64,000 nt of DNA from Betaproteobacteria bacterium Ga0077526 (GCA_001464765.1 LNDV01000034.1:1092671-1156670), one strand, 5' to 3'; numbered from the stretch's first letter, positions 43,730 through 52,264 are shown. Numbers and translations are program-made. Notes: generated by a model from the sequence alone, not told the origin.

Positions 43730-45496
43730 GAAGCTGTAGAAAAACCCCCTCCCACCCCTTGATCCCGGGTCTCCCCCTCGGCATCATCGTCGCAACAGCG
43801 TTGCTGCGGAGTGGTCGCCGATGCCGAACTTCCGTCCCGTCGAGAGGCACCTCAAGTTCCTCGCCATCGACTTCGAAGCGCAACTGCTTCCCGGTACCTT
43901 CGAGCACGCCGTGAGCGTGCTGGTCGACGAGGAACTCGACCTCACGCCGTTCGTTGAGACGTATCGCAACGACGACACGGGCGCTCCCGCCTATCACCCA
44001 GGAGTTCTCCTCAAGGTCATCCTGTTTGGCTACAGCCGTGGGCTGATCAGCTCACGCGCCATCGCTACGGCGTGCCGCCAGCACGTGCAGTTCATGGTGC
44101 TGAGCGGCGACAGCCAGCCTGACTTCAGCACGATCGCCGGGTTCGTGAGCCGCCACGACAAGGCCATCCAGGCGCTGTTCACGCAGGTGCTGATGATCTG
44201 CGAGCGAGAGGGGCTGATCGGTGGGGAGATGTTCGCCATCGACGGGGTGAAGCTTCCCAGCAATGCCGCGAAGGCGAAGAGCGGGCTGAGAGAGGGCTTC
44301 GAGCGCGAGGCGGAGAAGATCGAGAAGGCGGTGGAGAAGATGGTGGCCGAGCACCGCCGGCAGGATGCAGCGAAGGTAGAAGCCGAACCCGCGCAGGCTA
44401 AGAAGCGGCTGGAGAAGGTCAGCCGAATGAAGGCCCACGCGCAGGAGCTCCGGGCGTGGCTCAAGAAGAACCCGGAGGATCGTATCGGCGCCAGCGGCAA
44501 GCCGGTGCTGAGCAACCGGACGGACAACCAGTCGGCGAAGATGTCCACGGACAAGGGCGTGGTACAGGGTTACTGCGCCGTGGCGGCGGTGGACGAGAAG
44601 CACCAGATCATCGTGGCTGCGCAAGCGCACGGCACGGGATCGGAGCAGGCACTGCTGCCCGGGATGGTGGAAGACCTGAAGCCGGTCCTGGAACCCGAGA
44701 GTGTGATCGTCGCCGACGCTGGCTACCACAGCGAAGCGAACCTGGCGCACCTGGAGTCCGAGAAGATCGACGCCTACATCGCCGATCGCGGGTACCGGGA
44801 CCGGGACGAGAGATACGAAGGCCAGGCCAAACACAAGGCGAAGGATGATGCGCTTTGGGACAAGAGCCCGAAGGTACCGAAGAAGGGACGATTCGCGGTG
44901 AGTGCGTTCACTGTCGCGAAGGATCGGACCCACGCCGTATGCCCTGCCGGCAAGAAGCTCTACCGCAGTGGCGCGAACTGCAACATCGGCGGTCAGCAGG
45001 CGATCAAGTTCAAGGCGGCGCAAGGAAACTGCGCGAGCTGCTCGATGAGGCCGCGCTGTCTTCGCAACCCGGACCAGACCTCACCACGATCGATCGCCGT
45101 GTTTGTAGGCCGACACGCTAACGCGCTCGAAAGGCCGATCGAGCGCATGCGGCGCAAGCTCGACAGTGAGACAGGCCGACAGATGATCACCCGTCGCTTC
45201 GCGACAGTGGAGCCGGTGTTCGCCAATCTGCGGTACAACAAAGGGCTCGACCGGTTCACGCTGCGAAGCCGAAAGAAGGTGCAGGGGCAGTGGAGGTTGT
45301 ACTGCCTGGTGCACAACATCGAGAAGCTGATGAAGGCGAGGTATGCGGAATGAGGAAAGGGGCGGAGAGGAACGACCTTCTCGGAATGGCCGACGCCAGA
45401 GCGGAGACCGGACAACTACCGTCGGAATTGACCGAAAACGGGGGCGACGTATGATCACTACTGTCTGGCCGCGTAGACGGCTTTTTCTACAGCTTC
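43730..45496 (+). mobile_element. IS1182-family insertion sequence
   Basis: 1,767 bp bounded by perfect 15-bp inverted repeats, GAAGCTGTAGAAAAA at 43730-43744 and its complement at 45482-45496, enclosing one DDE transposase. Left flank is the GTT of an attC site; right flank begins GTCGTTGTGG. Probably recent and functional. Confidence 0.85.
43821..45353 (+). CDS. IS1182-family transposase
   Basis: 510 residues. The N-terminal DUF772-type domain (LKVILFGYSRGLISSRAIAT) is followed by the DDE core: first Asp in FAIDGVKLPSNA, second in VIVADAGYHSEANL, and Glu in the C-terminal TRRFATVEPVFANLRYNKGL. A long charged coiled-coil insert (about residues 155-225) and a Cys cluster (CASCSMRPRCLRNP) match IS1182 members. 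The length is as usual, so it is likely intact. Confidence 0.92.
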   Translation: MPNFRPVERHLKFLAIDFEAQLLPGTFEHAVSVLVDEELDLTPFVETYRNDDTGAPAYHPGVLLKVILFGYSRGLISSRAIATACRQHVQFMVLSGDSQPDFSTIAGFVSRHDKAIQALFTQVLMICEREGLIGGEMFAIDGVKLPSNAAKAKSGLREGFEREAEKIEKAVEKMVAEHRRQDAAKVEAEPAQAKKRLEKVSRMKAHAQELRAWLKKNPEDRIGASGKPVLSNRTDNQSAKMSTDKGVVQGYCAVAAVDEKHQIIVAAQAHGTGSEQALLPGMVEDLKPVLEPESVIVADAGYHSEANLAHLESEKIDAYIADRGYRDRDERYEGQAKHKAKDDALWDKSPKVPKKGRFAVSAFTVAKDRTHAVCPAGKKLYRSGANCNIGGQQAIKFKAAQGNCASCSMRPRCLRNPDQTSPRSIAVFVGRHANALERPIERMRRKLDSETGRQMITRRFATVEPVFANLRYNKGLDRFTLRSRKKVQGQWRLYCLVHNIEKLMKARYAE

Positions 45497-45536
45497 GTCG
45501 TTGTGGCAATCTAGGGCCGTCTAGATGGAGGGAGCA

Positions 45537-45761
45537 ATGGCATCAGATCTTGAACTGCTGGAAGCGGAAGCCTTACAACTTCCGCCTGCGGACAGGGCCC
45601 GGCTAGTAGAGCGCCTGATTGCTAGCCTTGATACGGATCCGGGCGTTGAAGAGGCGTGGGCAGCTGAGATCGAGCGGCGAAACGCTGAGATCGAGAGCGG
45701 GGCCGTATCTTTGATCTCTGGCCCGGAGGCTCTTGCTGAGCTGAAGGCACAGTTTCAATGA
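45537..45761 (+). CDS. Addiction-module antitoxin (PF09720-like)
   Basis: 74 residues from the ATG at 45537, preferred over the ATG at 45525 because GGAGGGAG sits just before it. LEAEALQLPPADRARLVERL IASLDTDP and EEAWAAEIERRNAEIESG are the hallmarks of the small 'addiction module component' family that pairs with ParE/RelE toxins. Its stop overlaps the toxin start as ATGA. It lies 40 bp right of the IS1182 end, so its own attC-side leader was probably altered by that insertion. Confidence 0.88.
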   Translation: MASDLELLEAEALQLPPADRARLVERLIASLDTDPGVEEAWAAEIERRNAEIESGAVSLISGPEALAELKAQFQ

Positions 45762-46048
45762 ACTATTGGCTGCATCCCGAGGCTCGTGAAGACCTACGGG
45801 AGGCGGCCAGTTTCTACCGCGACAATGCCGGCATAGGTCTGGCACAAGCACTGCTGGTGGAGTTCGAGCATTCCATCCGCCTCTTGCTCGAGCATCCTCA
45901 GCTCGGCGCCAGGTGGCAAAGGCGGCGCCGTTACGTCATGCGTCGCTTTCCCTTTGCAGTGATCTACTCCGTTTCCGGCGAACAATTGCGCATTCTTGCG
46001 GTAGCGCACCAGAGTCGGCGTCCTGGCTATTGGCGTGCACGAAAGTAG
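45758..46048 (+). CDS. RelE/ParE-family toxin
   Basis: 96 residues. LHPEAREDLREAASFYRDNA and the C-terminal RFPFAVIYSVSGEQLRILAV AHQSRRPGYW are the ParE-type fold. It overlaps the antitoxin by 4 nt. Second toxin-antitoxin pair of the array, of a different family from the one at 43057. Target (gyrase or ribosome) cannot be told from the sequence. Confidence 0.88.
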   Translation: MNYWLHPEAREDLREAASFYRDNAGIGLAQALLVEFEHSIRLLLEHPQLGARWQRRRRYVMRRFPFAVIYSVSGEQLRILAVAHQSRRPGYWRARK

Positions 46049-46064
46049 CCCATCTGACTTACGT

Positions 46065-46153
46065 GCCCAACCCGGCGCCCGAGCGGACGCGCGGAACGGC
46101 GTGTTCTCTACGCTTGGCGTTCCGTCGCGCGCCTCTCAGCTGTTACGTTAAAC
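46065..46153 (+). repeat. attC site of the ParE cassette
   Basis: GCCCAAC (46065-46071) to GTTAAAC (46147-46153), inner GGAACGGCG...CGCTTGGCGTTCC. Confidence 0.8.
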
Positions 46154-46156
46154 CGC

Positions 46157-46465
46157 ATGTATCCAGTCCCGTCACTGGCCCGGCAAATCGAAAGCGAGTG
46201 GGCATCTGAGCTTGCAGAGCACTTCGGGCGCCGCACGGATGAGGTGTTGCAAGAGGTCCGGCCGTGGTTCGAGTTCCCGTCAGGGCAACTGCGGATTGAA
46301 CTGATGGATGATTCCGCCGTGCAATTCTTCTGGGCGTTTCACATTGTCAGCGAAGGCAAGCGCGCTATAGCTGTGTTCACTGAACATTGCGGCCATCATG
46401 TCTTCCCATATCACGAAGCGAAGATCTATCGCGATGGGACGTTGCTCTATGAGCAAGCGGTTTAG
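46157..46465 (+). CDS. Hypothetical cassette protein
   Basis: 102 residues from the ATG at 46157, only 3 nt past R'. MYPVPSLARQIESEWASELA is followed by a beta-rich part: GQLRIELMDDSAVQFFWAFH and RAIAVFTEHCGHHVFPYHEA. No signal peptide or membrane segment. The family is not recognised, but it is complete and in the right place for a cassette gene. Confidence 0.72.
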   Translation: MYPVPSLARQIESEWASELAEHFGRRTDEVLQEVRPWFEFPSGQLRIELMDDSAVQFFWAFHIVSEGKRAIAVFTEHCGHHVFPYHEAKIYRDGTLLYEQAV

Positions 46466-46516
46466 CCTGTCATTCGAGCGGCCCGCCTTCGGCGTCCGCT
46501 CACTTTCACGCTAGCG
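46463..46516 (+). repeat. Degenerate attC-like site
   Basis: A short palindromic spacer (GAGCGGCCCGCC...GGCGTCCGCTC) ending in CGCTAGCG instead of GTTRRRY, in the position where an attC is expected. Confidence 0.45.
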
Positions 46517-46525
46517 AGGCTGCTG

Positions 46526-46993
46526 ATGCGAGCGATTGCGTTTCTGCTGGGGATCCTACTGGTGGCTGCAATAGAAGCGGCAGCCGAACCAATTCCGGAC
46601 GCAACGAACTGTCGCCTATCTTCGCCTCCGGCCGAAAGTGGCGAAATCGCGAATCACGGTGCCATAGTCAAGATTTACCCGCGAAGAAGTGCGATCCCAG
46701 CGAAGTACACCGGCTGCCAATCGACGTGGGTGGCAATTCGGCAGCAATGGGTGCGCATGTCTCTGGTGTACATAGAGGAGGGCGACCCCACCCGCATCTT
46801 GGGGCCAGACGGTGTAGAACCCAATCTTTCACTTTGTCGATATCAGGCGGGAGAACTGGTGGCGGGGAGCGAAAGCGTCTGCCCGATGGGGCAGTTTCTG
46901 ATTCAGTCATCTATGCCGCCTGGTTGCGTCGCGAAGAGCCAAAAGGCCGGTCGAATTGCCGATGGTTGTGAACCTGACACCGTTGGTCGCTAA
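46526..46993 (+). CDS. Secreted hypothetical cassette protein
   Basis: 155 residues. MRAIAFLLGILLVAAIEAAA is a signal peptide with a likely cleavage site at AAAEP. The mature part has several Cys (NCRLSS, GCQSTW, LCRYQ, VCPMGQ, GCVAK, GCEP), suggesting disulphides in the periplasm. A central segment, HGAIVKIYPRRSAIPAKYTG and WVRMSLVYIEEGDPTRILG, is strand-rich. No family recognised. Confidence 0.72.
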   Translation: MRAIAFLLGILLVAAIEAAAEPIPDATNCRLSSPPAESGEIANHGAIVKIYPRRSAIPAKYTGCQSTWVAIRQQWVRMSLVYIEEGDPTRILGPDGVEPNLSLCRYQAGELVAGSESVCPMGQFLIQSSMPPGCVAKSQKAGRIADGCEPDTVGR

Positions 46994-47053
46994 CCGAGCG
47001 CTCGTTCGGGCTGGCCGCCTGCGGCGTCTAGCTGCACAGCTTTCACGTTGGCC
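46988..47053 (+). repeat. attC site
   Basis: R'' is off-consensus (CGCTAAC) and overlaps the stop of the preceding gene; R' is GTTGGCC (47047-47053). The interior is nearly identical to the attC sites at 42265 and 43673 (CGCTCGTTCGG..., GCACAG), so these are one attC family. Confidence 0.7.
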
Positions 47054-47112
47054 TCGCAATCGCGACCGGCGCAGGCGCTCGTCAGTAAGGTCATCGCCGG
47101 ATCACTACACCG

Positions 47113-47853
47113 ATGTACTCCCCCGCCGCTGACGGCTTCTCGTTTCGTGGCTCGGCCGTGAGGTATACGGAGTCTCCGCCCCCAGCGGACCTTGTTGAGG
47201 TGGTGCATTGCTTCTGGGAACTCCGGACGGTTGCCGACCTGCCGGATGACTTTCACTATCATGCGCTACCCGACGCATGCGTGAACCTGTTGTTCAATCT
47301 CCTTGACACCGAAATTGCTGGCGTCACGGCCCTACATACGGAAGCGACAACCCTTAATCTCGGCAGGTCATTCCACTATGCTGGCGTTCAGTTCTACCCA
47401 GGTGCATGGCAAGGAGATCGATCCGAGGTTGTGAACAGGTACGTAGGAACACCCTACCGCGGTACCTTGCCGCTGGTGGAGACGAGCCGTCGACTCAAGG
47501 GCCTCGAATTCGTGGACATGGTGCCCCCACTATTCGAGCTGGTACGGTGGTGCATTGGACATGGCCACGCCAAAGCGAATCCAATCACAGCCCGAATTCT
47601 TTCGAATCTTGACGGCATCCGCTCTGTTGCCGACATGGCAAGGCTGGTCCAGCTCTCCACGCGCCAGTTGCAGCGTTCGTTGAAGAACGTTACAGGCTTC
47701 GCGCCGCATGACCTACTCAAGGTGTTGAGACTGCAGCAGTCTTTCCGAAAACACTATCTCGATCTGTATGCAGACCAGGCCCACTTCACGCGGGCTTTTC
47801 GGCAAGCCACGGGCTACACACCAGCCGAGTATCGCAAACGGTTCCGTGTCTGA
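47113..47853 (+). CDS. AraC-family transcriptional regulator (cassette)
   Basis: 246 residues. The C-terminal AraC DNA-binding region has two helix-turn-helices: SVADMARLVQLSTRQLQRSL and, after KNVTGFAPHDLLKVLRLQQS, a second at DLYADQAHFTRAFRQATGYT followed by PAEYRKRF. The N-terminal domain (VEVVHCFWELRTVADLPDDF HYHALPDACVN) matches the cupin-free ligand domain of DUF6597-type AraC proteins. It is followed 67 bp downstream by a VOC protein within the same cassette and may control it. Confidence 0.88.
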   Translation: MYSPAADGFSFRGSAVRYTESPPPADLVEVVHCFWELRTVADLPDDFHYHALPDACVNLLFNLLDTEIAGVTALHTEATTLNLGRSFHYAGVQFYPGAWQGDRSEVVNRYVGTPYRGTLPLVETSRRLKGLEFVDMVPPLFELVRWCIGHGHAKANPITARILSNLDGIRSVADMARLVQLSTRQLQRSLKNVTGFAPHDLLKVLRLQQSFRKHYLDLYADQAHFTRAFRQATGYTPAEYRKRFRV

Positions 47854-47920
47854 TCCATACAAGACACCTCCGAAAGACATCCCTAACCTAGGAGCTCCAC
47901 TTTCTCTGAAGGAGCTTCCG

Positions 47921-48301
47921 ATGGATAGGCCCAACGCGGTTGGCTGGTTTGACTTGTATGTGGAGGACATGGATCGGGCTGCCGCCTTCTACGAGACCGT
48001 TCTATCCCACCAGCTGGAGTCAATTGACGATCCCACCGGAGAGACGCTGATGCGGGCGTTCTCGGCAAGCATGGGCACCTATGGCGCTGCAGGTGCACTC
48101 GTCAAGTCTCCCCATGGTCGGCCCGGTACTGGTGGCACCATGGTCTACTTCACCGTGAACGACTGCGCTGAGGAACAGTCGCGAGTCGTTTCCGCTGGCG
48201 GGCGGGTTTTGCGGCCCAAGTTCGCCATCGGCCAGTTCGGCTGGGTGGCCTTGTGCATGGACACCGAGGGCAACATGTTCGGACTAAACTCGATGCGGTA
48301 A
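47921..48301 (+). CDS. VOC-family (glyoxalase-like) protein
   Basis: 126 residues from the ATG at 47921, with GGAG 7 nt upstream; the frame continues leftwards into the AraC gene but is not used there. VGWFDLYVEDMDRAAAFYET and VYFTVNDCAEEQSRVVSAGG, then WVALCMDTEGNMFGLNSMR, show the paired beta-alpha-beta-beta-beta modules of the vicinal oxygen chelate fold. Metal ligands cannot be fixed by eye. With the AraC regulator it makes a two-gene cassette, perhaps a resistance or detoxification unit. Confidence 0.85.
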   Translation: MDRPNAVGWFDLYVEDMDRAAAFYETVLSHQLESIDDPTGETLMRAFSASMGTYGAAGALVKSPHGRPGTGGTMVYFTVNDCAEEQSRVVSAGGRVLRPKFAIGQFGWVALCMDTEGNMFGLNSMR

Positions 48302-48320
48302 GCGCAACTCCAAGGGCGAG

Positions 48321-48422
48321 GCCCAACGGCAAGGCGCCAAGCCCGGCTCGAGGTGAGGTTTATCATCCTTCCGCCGGGCCTGGCGCTTTGCCGTCGGTCC
48401 CGCCTCGACTCGAACGTTGGAC
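48321..48422 (+). repeat. attC site of the AraC/VOC cassette
   Basis: GCCCAAC (48321-48327) to GTTGGAC (48416-48422). The interior is a near-perfect palindrome, GGCAAGGCGCCAAGCCCGGC with GCCGGGCCTGGCGCTTTGCC. Confidence 0.88.
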
Positions 48423-48640
48423 CCTGGCGCGTGCATCTGATGAATCAATGAACAGAGATTCCATTGTTACTGCGGCGAACGGCTCTAGCACTGCTGGCGC
48501 TCTGTGTGTCCTGCCTTGCCAGTGGGTTGGGGAGCTATGTGTTTGGGAGAGTCATGGTGCGTTGTGGGAGCGTAGGCCCGGGTGGCGGACTGGGGTTCGC
48601 AATGGCGGCAGTGATGCTCGCAACCGCAGGTGTCAATTCG

Positions 48641-48765
48641 CGCCCCTATAGAGCCATTTCATTCGCGGCGTAATAGAGCCACCTGATTCGCGGCCAAATG
48701 GAGCCACTGGATTCGCGGCGTAATGGAGCCACCCGAATCGCGGCCAAATGAAGCCACTCGTGGGG
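48641..48765 (+). repeat. Sub-terminal transposase-binding repeats of IS21
   Basis: Five direct copies of a ~25-bp motif, (T/A)AATGGAGCCA-N4-GATTCGCGGC with changes. Two inverted copies lie at the right end (about 51610-51660). IS21 elements are known to carry such multiple IstA-binding repeats. Confidence 0.8.
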
Positions 48766-48835
48766 TAGCGTCCATCGGTTTCGAACTTCTTGCTGAGCGA
48801 TAGGCTCCCGGGTTCTCCCCGGGGAGCCCGACGCG

Positions 48836-50368
48836 ATGGCCAACAGGAGGTTCGAGATGTACGAGTATCGGCAAGTGCTGATTCGACTGCGCCTGGGCGC
48901 AACCGACCGGGAGGTCGCCCGCGCTCAGCGCATCGGCCGCGCCAAGGTGGCGCACATCCGGCAACTGGCGGCAGCGCAGGGCTGGCTGGAGCCCTCGGGC
49001 CCGATGCCCGATGACGCCCAGCTTGCCGCCGTGTTCAAGATCGTTCGCACGGCGGCGCAGAACGTCTCGAGCGTCGAGCCGTTCCGCGACGAGATCCTCG
49101 CCTGGCATGCCCAAGGCATCCAGAGCACCACCATCCGCCAGGCGCTGGCCCGTATCCACGGCTTCACGGGCAGCGTCCACAGCGTCTATCGCTTCCTGCA
49201 GCAGGCGGCCCCCAAGACGCCGGCGGCCACGGTCATGCTCGACTTCGCGGTGGCCGATACCGCCCAGATCGACTTCGGCCAAGGCCCCCTGATCACCGAT
49301 CGCGCCAGCGGCGAGACCATCAAGACCTGGATCTTCGTGATGACGCTGGCCTGGAGTCGGCACCAGTACGCCGAGATCGTCCCGAACCAGAAGATCGAGA
49401 CCTGGCTGGCCTGTCATCGCCACGCCTTCGAGTGGTTCAACGGCGTACCCAGGACCCTCGTGATCGACAACCCCAAGTGCGCGATCACCCGCGCCTGCTA
49501 CTACGAGCCGCAGGTGCAGCGCTCCTACAGCGAGTGCGCTCTTGGATACGGCTTTATCCTCGCCCCGTGCCCACCGCGTGATCCGCAGAAGAAGGGCCGA
49601 GTCGAAGCCGGCGTCAAGTACGTCAAGAACAACTTCGTGCCCCTGCGCGAGTTCCACAGCCTCGCGCACGCCAACGAACAACTCCAGGGCTGGATCCTGG
49701 GCGAGGCCGGTAACCGCATCCACGGCACCACCCGTGCCCAGCCCCTGGCCCTGTTCAGCACCACCGAGCAGCCGCTGCTGCAGCCCCTGCCGACGATCGC
49801 GCCGGCCTGTGCGGTGTGGACCAAGGCCAAGCTCCACGGCAACTGCCACCTCCAGTTCGAGCTGTGCCACTACTCGGCGCCGTTTCGCTGGCTGCACCAG
49901 GAGCTCTGGCTCGAAGTCGGGCCCAGCGCGATCCGCATCTATCACGACCACGAACTGGTCGCCGTGCATCCCCGGCTGTTCAAGCCCGGCAGCCGCTCGA
50001 CGGTGCAGGACCACCTGCCTCCGGATGCCCAAGCCTATTTCATGCGCGACCCGCAGTGGTGTCTGGCGCAAGCCACCCTGGTCGGACCGGCCTGCCGGGC
50101 GGTGATCGAGTCCATGTTCGGCAAGGGCGTGCTCGACTACCTGCGTGCCGCCCAAGGGCTGCTTGGCCTGCGCGAGCGCTACAGCGCTGCGCGCCTCGAA
50201 GCCGCCTGCTCCCGCGCCCTGAACTTCGGCGCGCCGACCTACCGCACCGTCAAGCAGATCCTCAAGGACGGGCTCGACCAGCAGCCCTCCCTTCTGAGCA
50301 CCGAACTCGAAGCGCCGTATTGCGGCGGCGCGCGCTTCGCCCGTGCGCCCTCGCAGCGGCTGCACTGA
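48836..50368 (+). CDS. istA: IS21 transposase IstA
   Basis: 510 residues. The N-terminal HTH (YRQVLIRLRLGATDREVARA) is followed by the RNase H-like core: first Asp in TAQIDFGQG, second in TLVIDNPKCA, Glu in KKGRVEAGVKYVKNNF. The C-terminal beta-barrel part (HYSAPFRWLHQELWLEVGPS) is present, so the protein looks complete. The ATG at 48836 is followed at codon 8 by another ATG (MYEYRQ), which could be the true start; AACAGGAGG lies before it. Confidence 0.92.
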   Translation: MANRRFEMYEYRQVLIRLRLGATDREVARAQRIGRAKVAHIRQLAAAQGWLEPSGPMPDDAQLAAVFKIVRTAAQNVSSVEPFRDEILAWHAQGIQSTTIRQALARIHGFTGSVHSVYRFLQQAAPKTPAATVMLDFAVADTAQIDFGQGPLITDRASGETIKTWIFVMTLAWSRHQYAEIVPNQKIETWLACHRHAFEWFNGVPRTLVIDNPKCAITRACYYEPQVQRSYSECALGYGFILAPCPPRDPQKKGRVEAGVKYVKNNFVPLREFHSLAHANEQLQGWILGEAGNRIHGTTRAQPLALFSTTEQPLLQPLPTIAPACAVWTKAKLHGNCHLQFELCHYSAPFRWLHQELWLEVGPSAIRIYHDHELVAVHPRLFKPGSRSTVQDHLPPDAQAYFMRDPQWCLAQATLVGPACRAVIESMFGKGVLDYLRAAQGLLGLRERYSAARLEAACSRALNFGAPTYRTVKQILKDGLDQQPSLLSTELEAPYCGGARFARAPSQRLH

Positions 50369-50409
50369 ATTCCGATTCGCCGCCCCATCACTGTTCAGGA
50401 GAACCCCGC

Positions 50410-51195
50410 ATGAACCCATCCCCGGATCTCGTCCCCCTGCTCAAGCAACTACGCCTGTCGGGCATCCTCAGTTCGCTCGAAGCTCGCAACCGCCAGGCGG
50501 TCGAGGCCAAGCTCGCCTACACCGACTTCCTCGCCCTGGTCGTCCAGGACGAGATCGCCCGCCGCGATCAGCGCCAGTTCGCCCAGCGTCTGCGTCGGGC
50601 ACAGGTGCTCAACGACAAGACCCTCGAGCGCTTCGACTTCGCCCACAACCCGGCACTCAATCAGGCGCAGATCGCCGACCTCGCCACCTGCCGTTTCATC
50701 ACCGAGCACGCCCCCGTCCTGCTCGTCGGCCCCACCGGCACCGGCAAGAGCCATCTCGCCCAGGCCCTCGGCCACTGCGCCCTGCGCCAGGGCTACGACG
50801 TGCTCTTCACCACCCACGCCAAGCTGCTCACGCAACTGCACGCCGCCCGTGCCACCGACGCCTACGAGCGCAAGCTCAAGCAACTCGCCAGCATCGACCT
50901 GATCGTCCTCGACGACTTCGGCCTGCGGCCCATGCGCTCACCCCAGGACGAGGACTTCCATGACCTCATCGCCGAGCGCTACGAGCGCAGCGCCATCGTC
51001 GTCACCAGCAATCTCGATGTCGACGAGTGGGGCGCCGCCTTCCTCAACAAGCTGCTCGGCGCCGCCACCATCGACCGGCTGCGCGACGGGGCCTATCGCG
51101 TCATCCTCGACGGCGAGAGCCATCGCCGCCCGCGCCCGCTGCCGGATACGCCCTCGACCACCGCCGGCGCCTCGATGCGCAAAGCCAAGGCATAG
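50410..51195 (+). CDS. istB: IS21 helper ATPase IstB
   Basis: 261 residues from the ATG at 50410, with AGGAG upstream; the frame reaches back to 49816 inside istA but is not used there. Walker A GPTGTGKSHLA, Walker B LIVLDDFGLRP and sensor VTSNLDVDEW are those of the DnaC-like AAA+ protein that recruits IstA and chooses the target. It ends 13 nt before the third gene of the element. Confidence 0.93.
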   Translation: MNPSPDLVPLLKQLRLSGILSSLEARNRQAVEAKLAYTDFLALVVQDEIARRDQRQFAQRLRRAQVLNDKTLERFDFAHNPALNQAQIADLATCRFITEHAPVLLVGPTGTGKSHLAQALGHCALRQGYDVLFTTHAKLLTQLHAARATDAYERKLKQLASIDLIVLDDFGLRPMRSPQDEDFHDLIAERYERSAIVVTSNLDVDEWGAAFLNKLLGAATIDRLRDGAYRVILDGESHRRPRPLPDTPSTTAGASMRKAKA

Positions 51196-51208
51196 CGAGG
51201 AGCCCACC

Positions 51209-51577
51209 ATGCACGCCATCCGCATCCTCTACCGCGGTAACCAGCGCTACCACGTCAGTCTCGGCCCGAAGCGCACGACCGTCAGTCTGGATAACTTCTT
51301 ATCCGTCCTGCTCAGCCTCAAGCTCGGCCACGCGCCCGAGACACCCCAGGGGCAGCGCGCCGTACGCAACTGGCTGCAGGCGCGTCTGGACGGCCACGGC
51401 GACCACAACCGCGTGCAGACCAGCCAGTGGTTGAGTGAAGAAGTCATCCACGCACTGGTGAGCGAGGAGTTGCAAGAACTCTACGGCCAGTGGTTCGATG
51501 AGATGTACGACCGCGACCGCGCTGCGCGCCAGACAGCCTCAGAAACCGCCCTTGCCGCGACCACGAAAACCGGCTAA
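51209..51577 (+). CDS. Third gene of IS21 element, unknown
   Basis: 122 residues from the ATG at 51209 with AGGAG upstream (GCGAGGAGCCCACC). YRGNQRYHVSLGPKRTTVSL opens, then DNFLSVLLSLKLGHAPETPQ and VIHALVSEELQELYGQWFDE. Likely a small alpha-helical accessory protein; some IS21 elements have a passenger gene here. No family recognised. Translationally downstream of istB, so part of its operon. Confidence 0.7.
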   Translation: MHAIRILYRGNQRYHVSLGPKRTTVSLDNFLSVLLSLKLGHAPETPQGQRAVRNWLQARLDGHGDHNRVQTSQWLSEEVIHALVSEELQELYGQWFDEMYDRDRAARQTASETALAATTKTG

Positions 51578-51870
51578 AACCACTACCCGTTCGAGACCGA
51601 TAAACGCCACTTCGCACTGGCTCCATTACGCCGCGAATCACTGGCTCCATTAGCCCGCGAATTGACAGCAGCATTGCTCTGCAGTGGATGGGGCGGTTTC
51701 TTTGTTTGGTCGGCGCTGTCTCAACGCACAATACGGACGACGCATCTTCTGCGTGGAGCAGCGTTCTGCTTTCTCTTTGCCGCGGTTGCAGGGGCGCTCC
51801 TCGGATGGGTACTTCTCCCGGAGTGCACGCGTGCTTGAATACGAGCGTGGTCAATGAACGAACGTTCTAG

Positions 51871-51939
51871 GTCCAACGATCCGCTGGAGCAGACGGTCCG
51901 TCTGCGGCGTCCAGCCTCTCCGCGTAGTAGCTGAGCGTC
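51871..51939 (+). repeat. attC site of the IS21-split cassette
   Basis: R'' GTCCAAC (51871-51877) and inner CAGACGG/CCGTCTG are clear; R' is degenerate (GAGCGTCAC). Confidence 0.65.
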
Positions 51940-51942
51940 ACG

Positions 51943-52101
51943 ATGAACTTCGTACTAGGTGCGATCACTTTGGCTGCGGCGGCGAGCATTGCGGTCTACG
52001 CAATGTGGTTGCTTGCGTCTCGGCTGCGCAAAGGAGAACACAAGACGCAGAGTTTCCGCGAATGGCTGAAACACATGCTCGAGGCGATCTGGGGCCTCTG
52101 A
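51943..52101 (+). CDS. 52-residue membrane peptide (cassette)
   Basis: A short frame with ATG at 51943, just after the attC. MNFVLGAITLAAAASIAVYA MWLLA is a single membrane helix followed by a basic-amphipathic tail (SRLRKGEHKTQSFREWLKHM LEAIWGL). It fits the position of a cassette gene start and has no competing frame. It may be a small stress or toxin-like membrane peptide, but nothing in the sequence proves function. Confidence 0.6.
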   Translation: MNFVLGAITLAAAASIAVYAMWLLASRLRKGEHKTQSFREWLKHMLEAIWGL

Positions 52102-52200
52102 AGATGCTCTCCTGCGCCGCCCCAGTGCAGTTCCAAGGCGTCCCTTCTCGCTTTGGCAGTGGAACCCAATCTGGTCGAGCCCGCGGCGGCCGAACATCGT

Positions 52201-52264
52201 GCTCAACCGGACGCGCGGCCCGGCGTGTTTTCGTCGGTCGGCAATCCGTCGCATGCTGTTTACC
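52201..52264 (+). repeat. Degenerate attC-like site
   Basis: R'' GCTCAAC (52201-52207) fits; the right end GTTTACC (52258-52264) departs from GTTRRRY. Inner GGACGCGCGGCCCGG...GTCGG is only partly palindromic. Confidence 0.5.

Larger units (their letters stand above)
48631..51667 (+). mobile_element. IS21-family insertion sequence
   Basis: 3,037 bp beginning TGTCAATTCGCG and ending CGCGAATTGACA. Flanks are GCAGG on the left and GCAGC on the right, a 5-bp target duplication with one change, supported by restoration of the cassette frame. Carries istA, istB and a third small gene. Multiple sub-terminal repeats at both ends. Confidence 0.9.
48464..51838 (+). pseudogene. Cassette membrane-protein gene split by IS21 element
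   Basis: Left part 48464-48630 and right part 51673-51838 join in frame when the IS and one copy of its apparent 5-bp target duplication are removed, giving 110 residues from a TTG start. Four hydrophobic segments result: TALALLALCVSCLASGLGSY; GLGFAMAAVMLATAGLLCSG; GGFFVWSALSQ; and FCFLFAAVAGALLGWVLLPE. It is a small four-helix membrane protein of unknown family, now disrupted. An alternative frame from the ATG at 48448 lacks membrane character. Confidence 0.7.

Noticed and set aside
46463..46516. Full attC between two hypothetical cassettes
   Set aside because: Ends in CGCTAGCG, not GTTRRRY, so only listed as degenerate.
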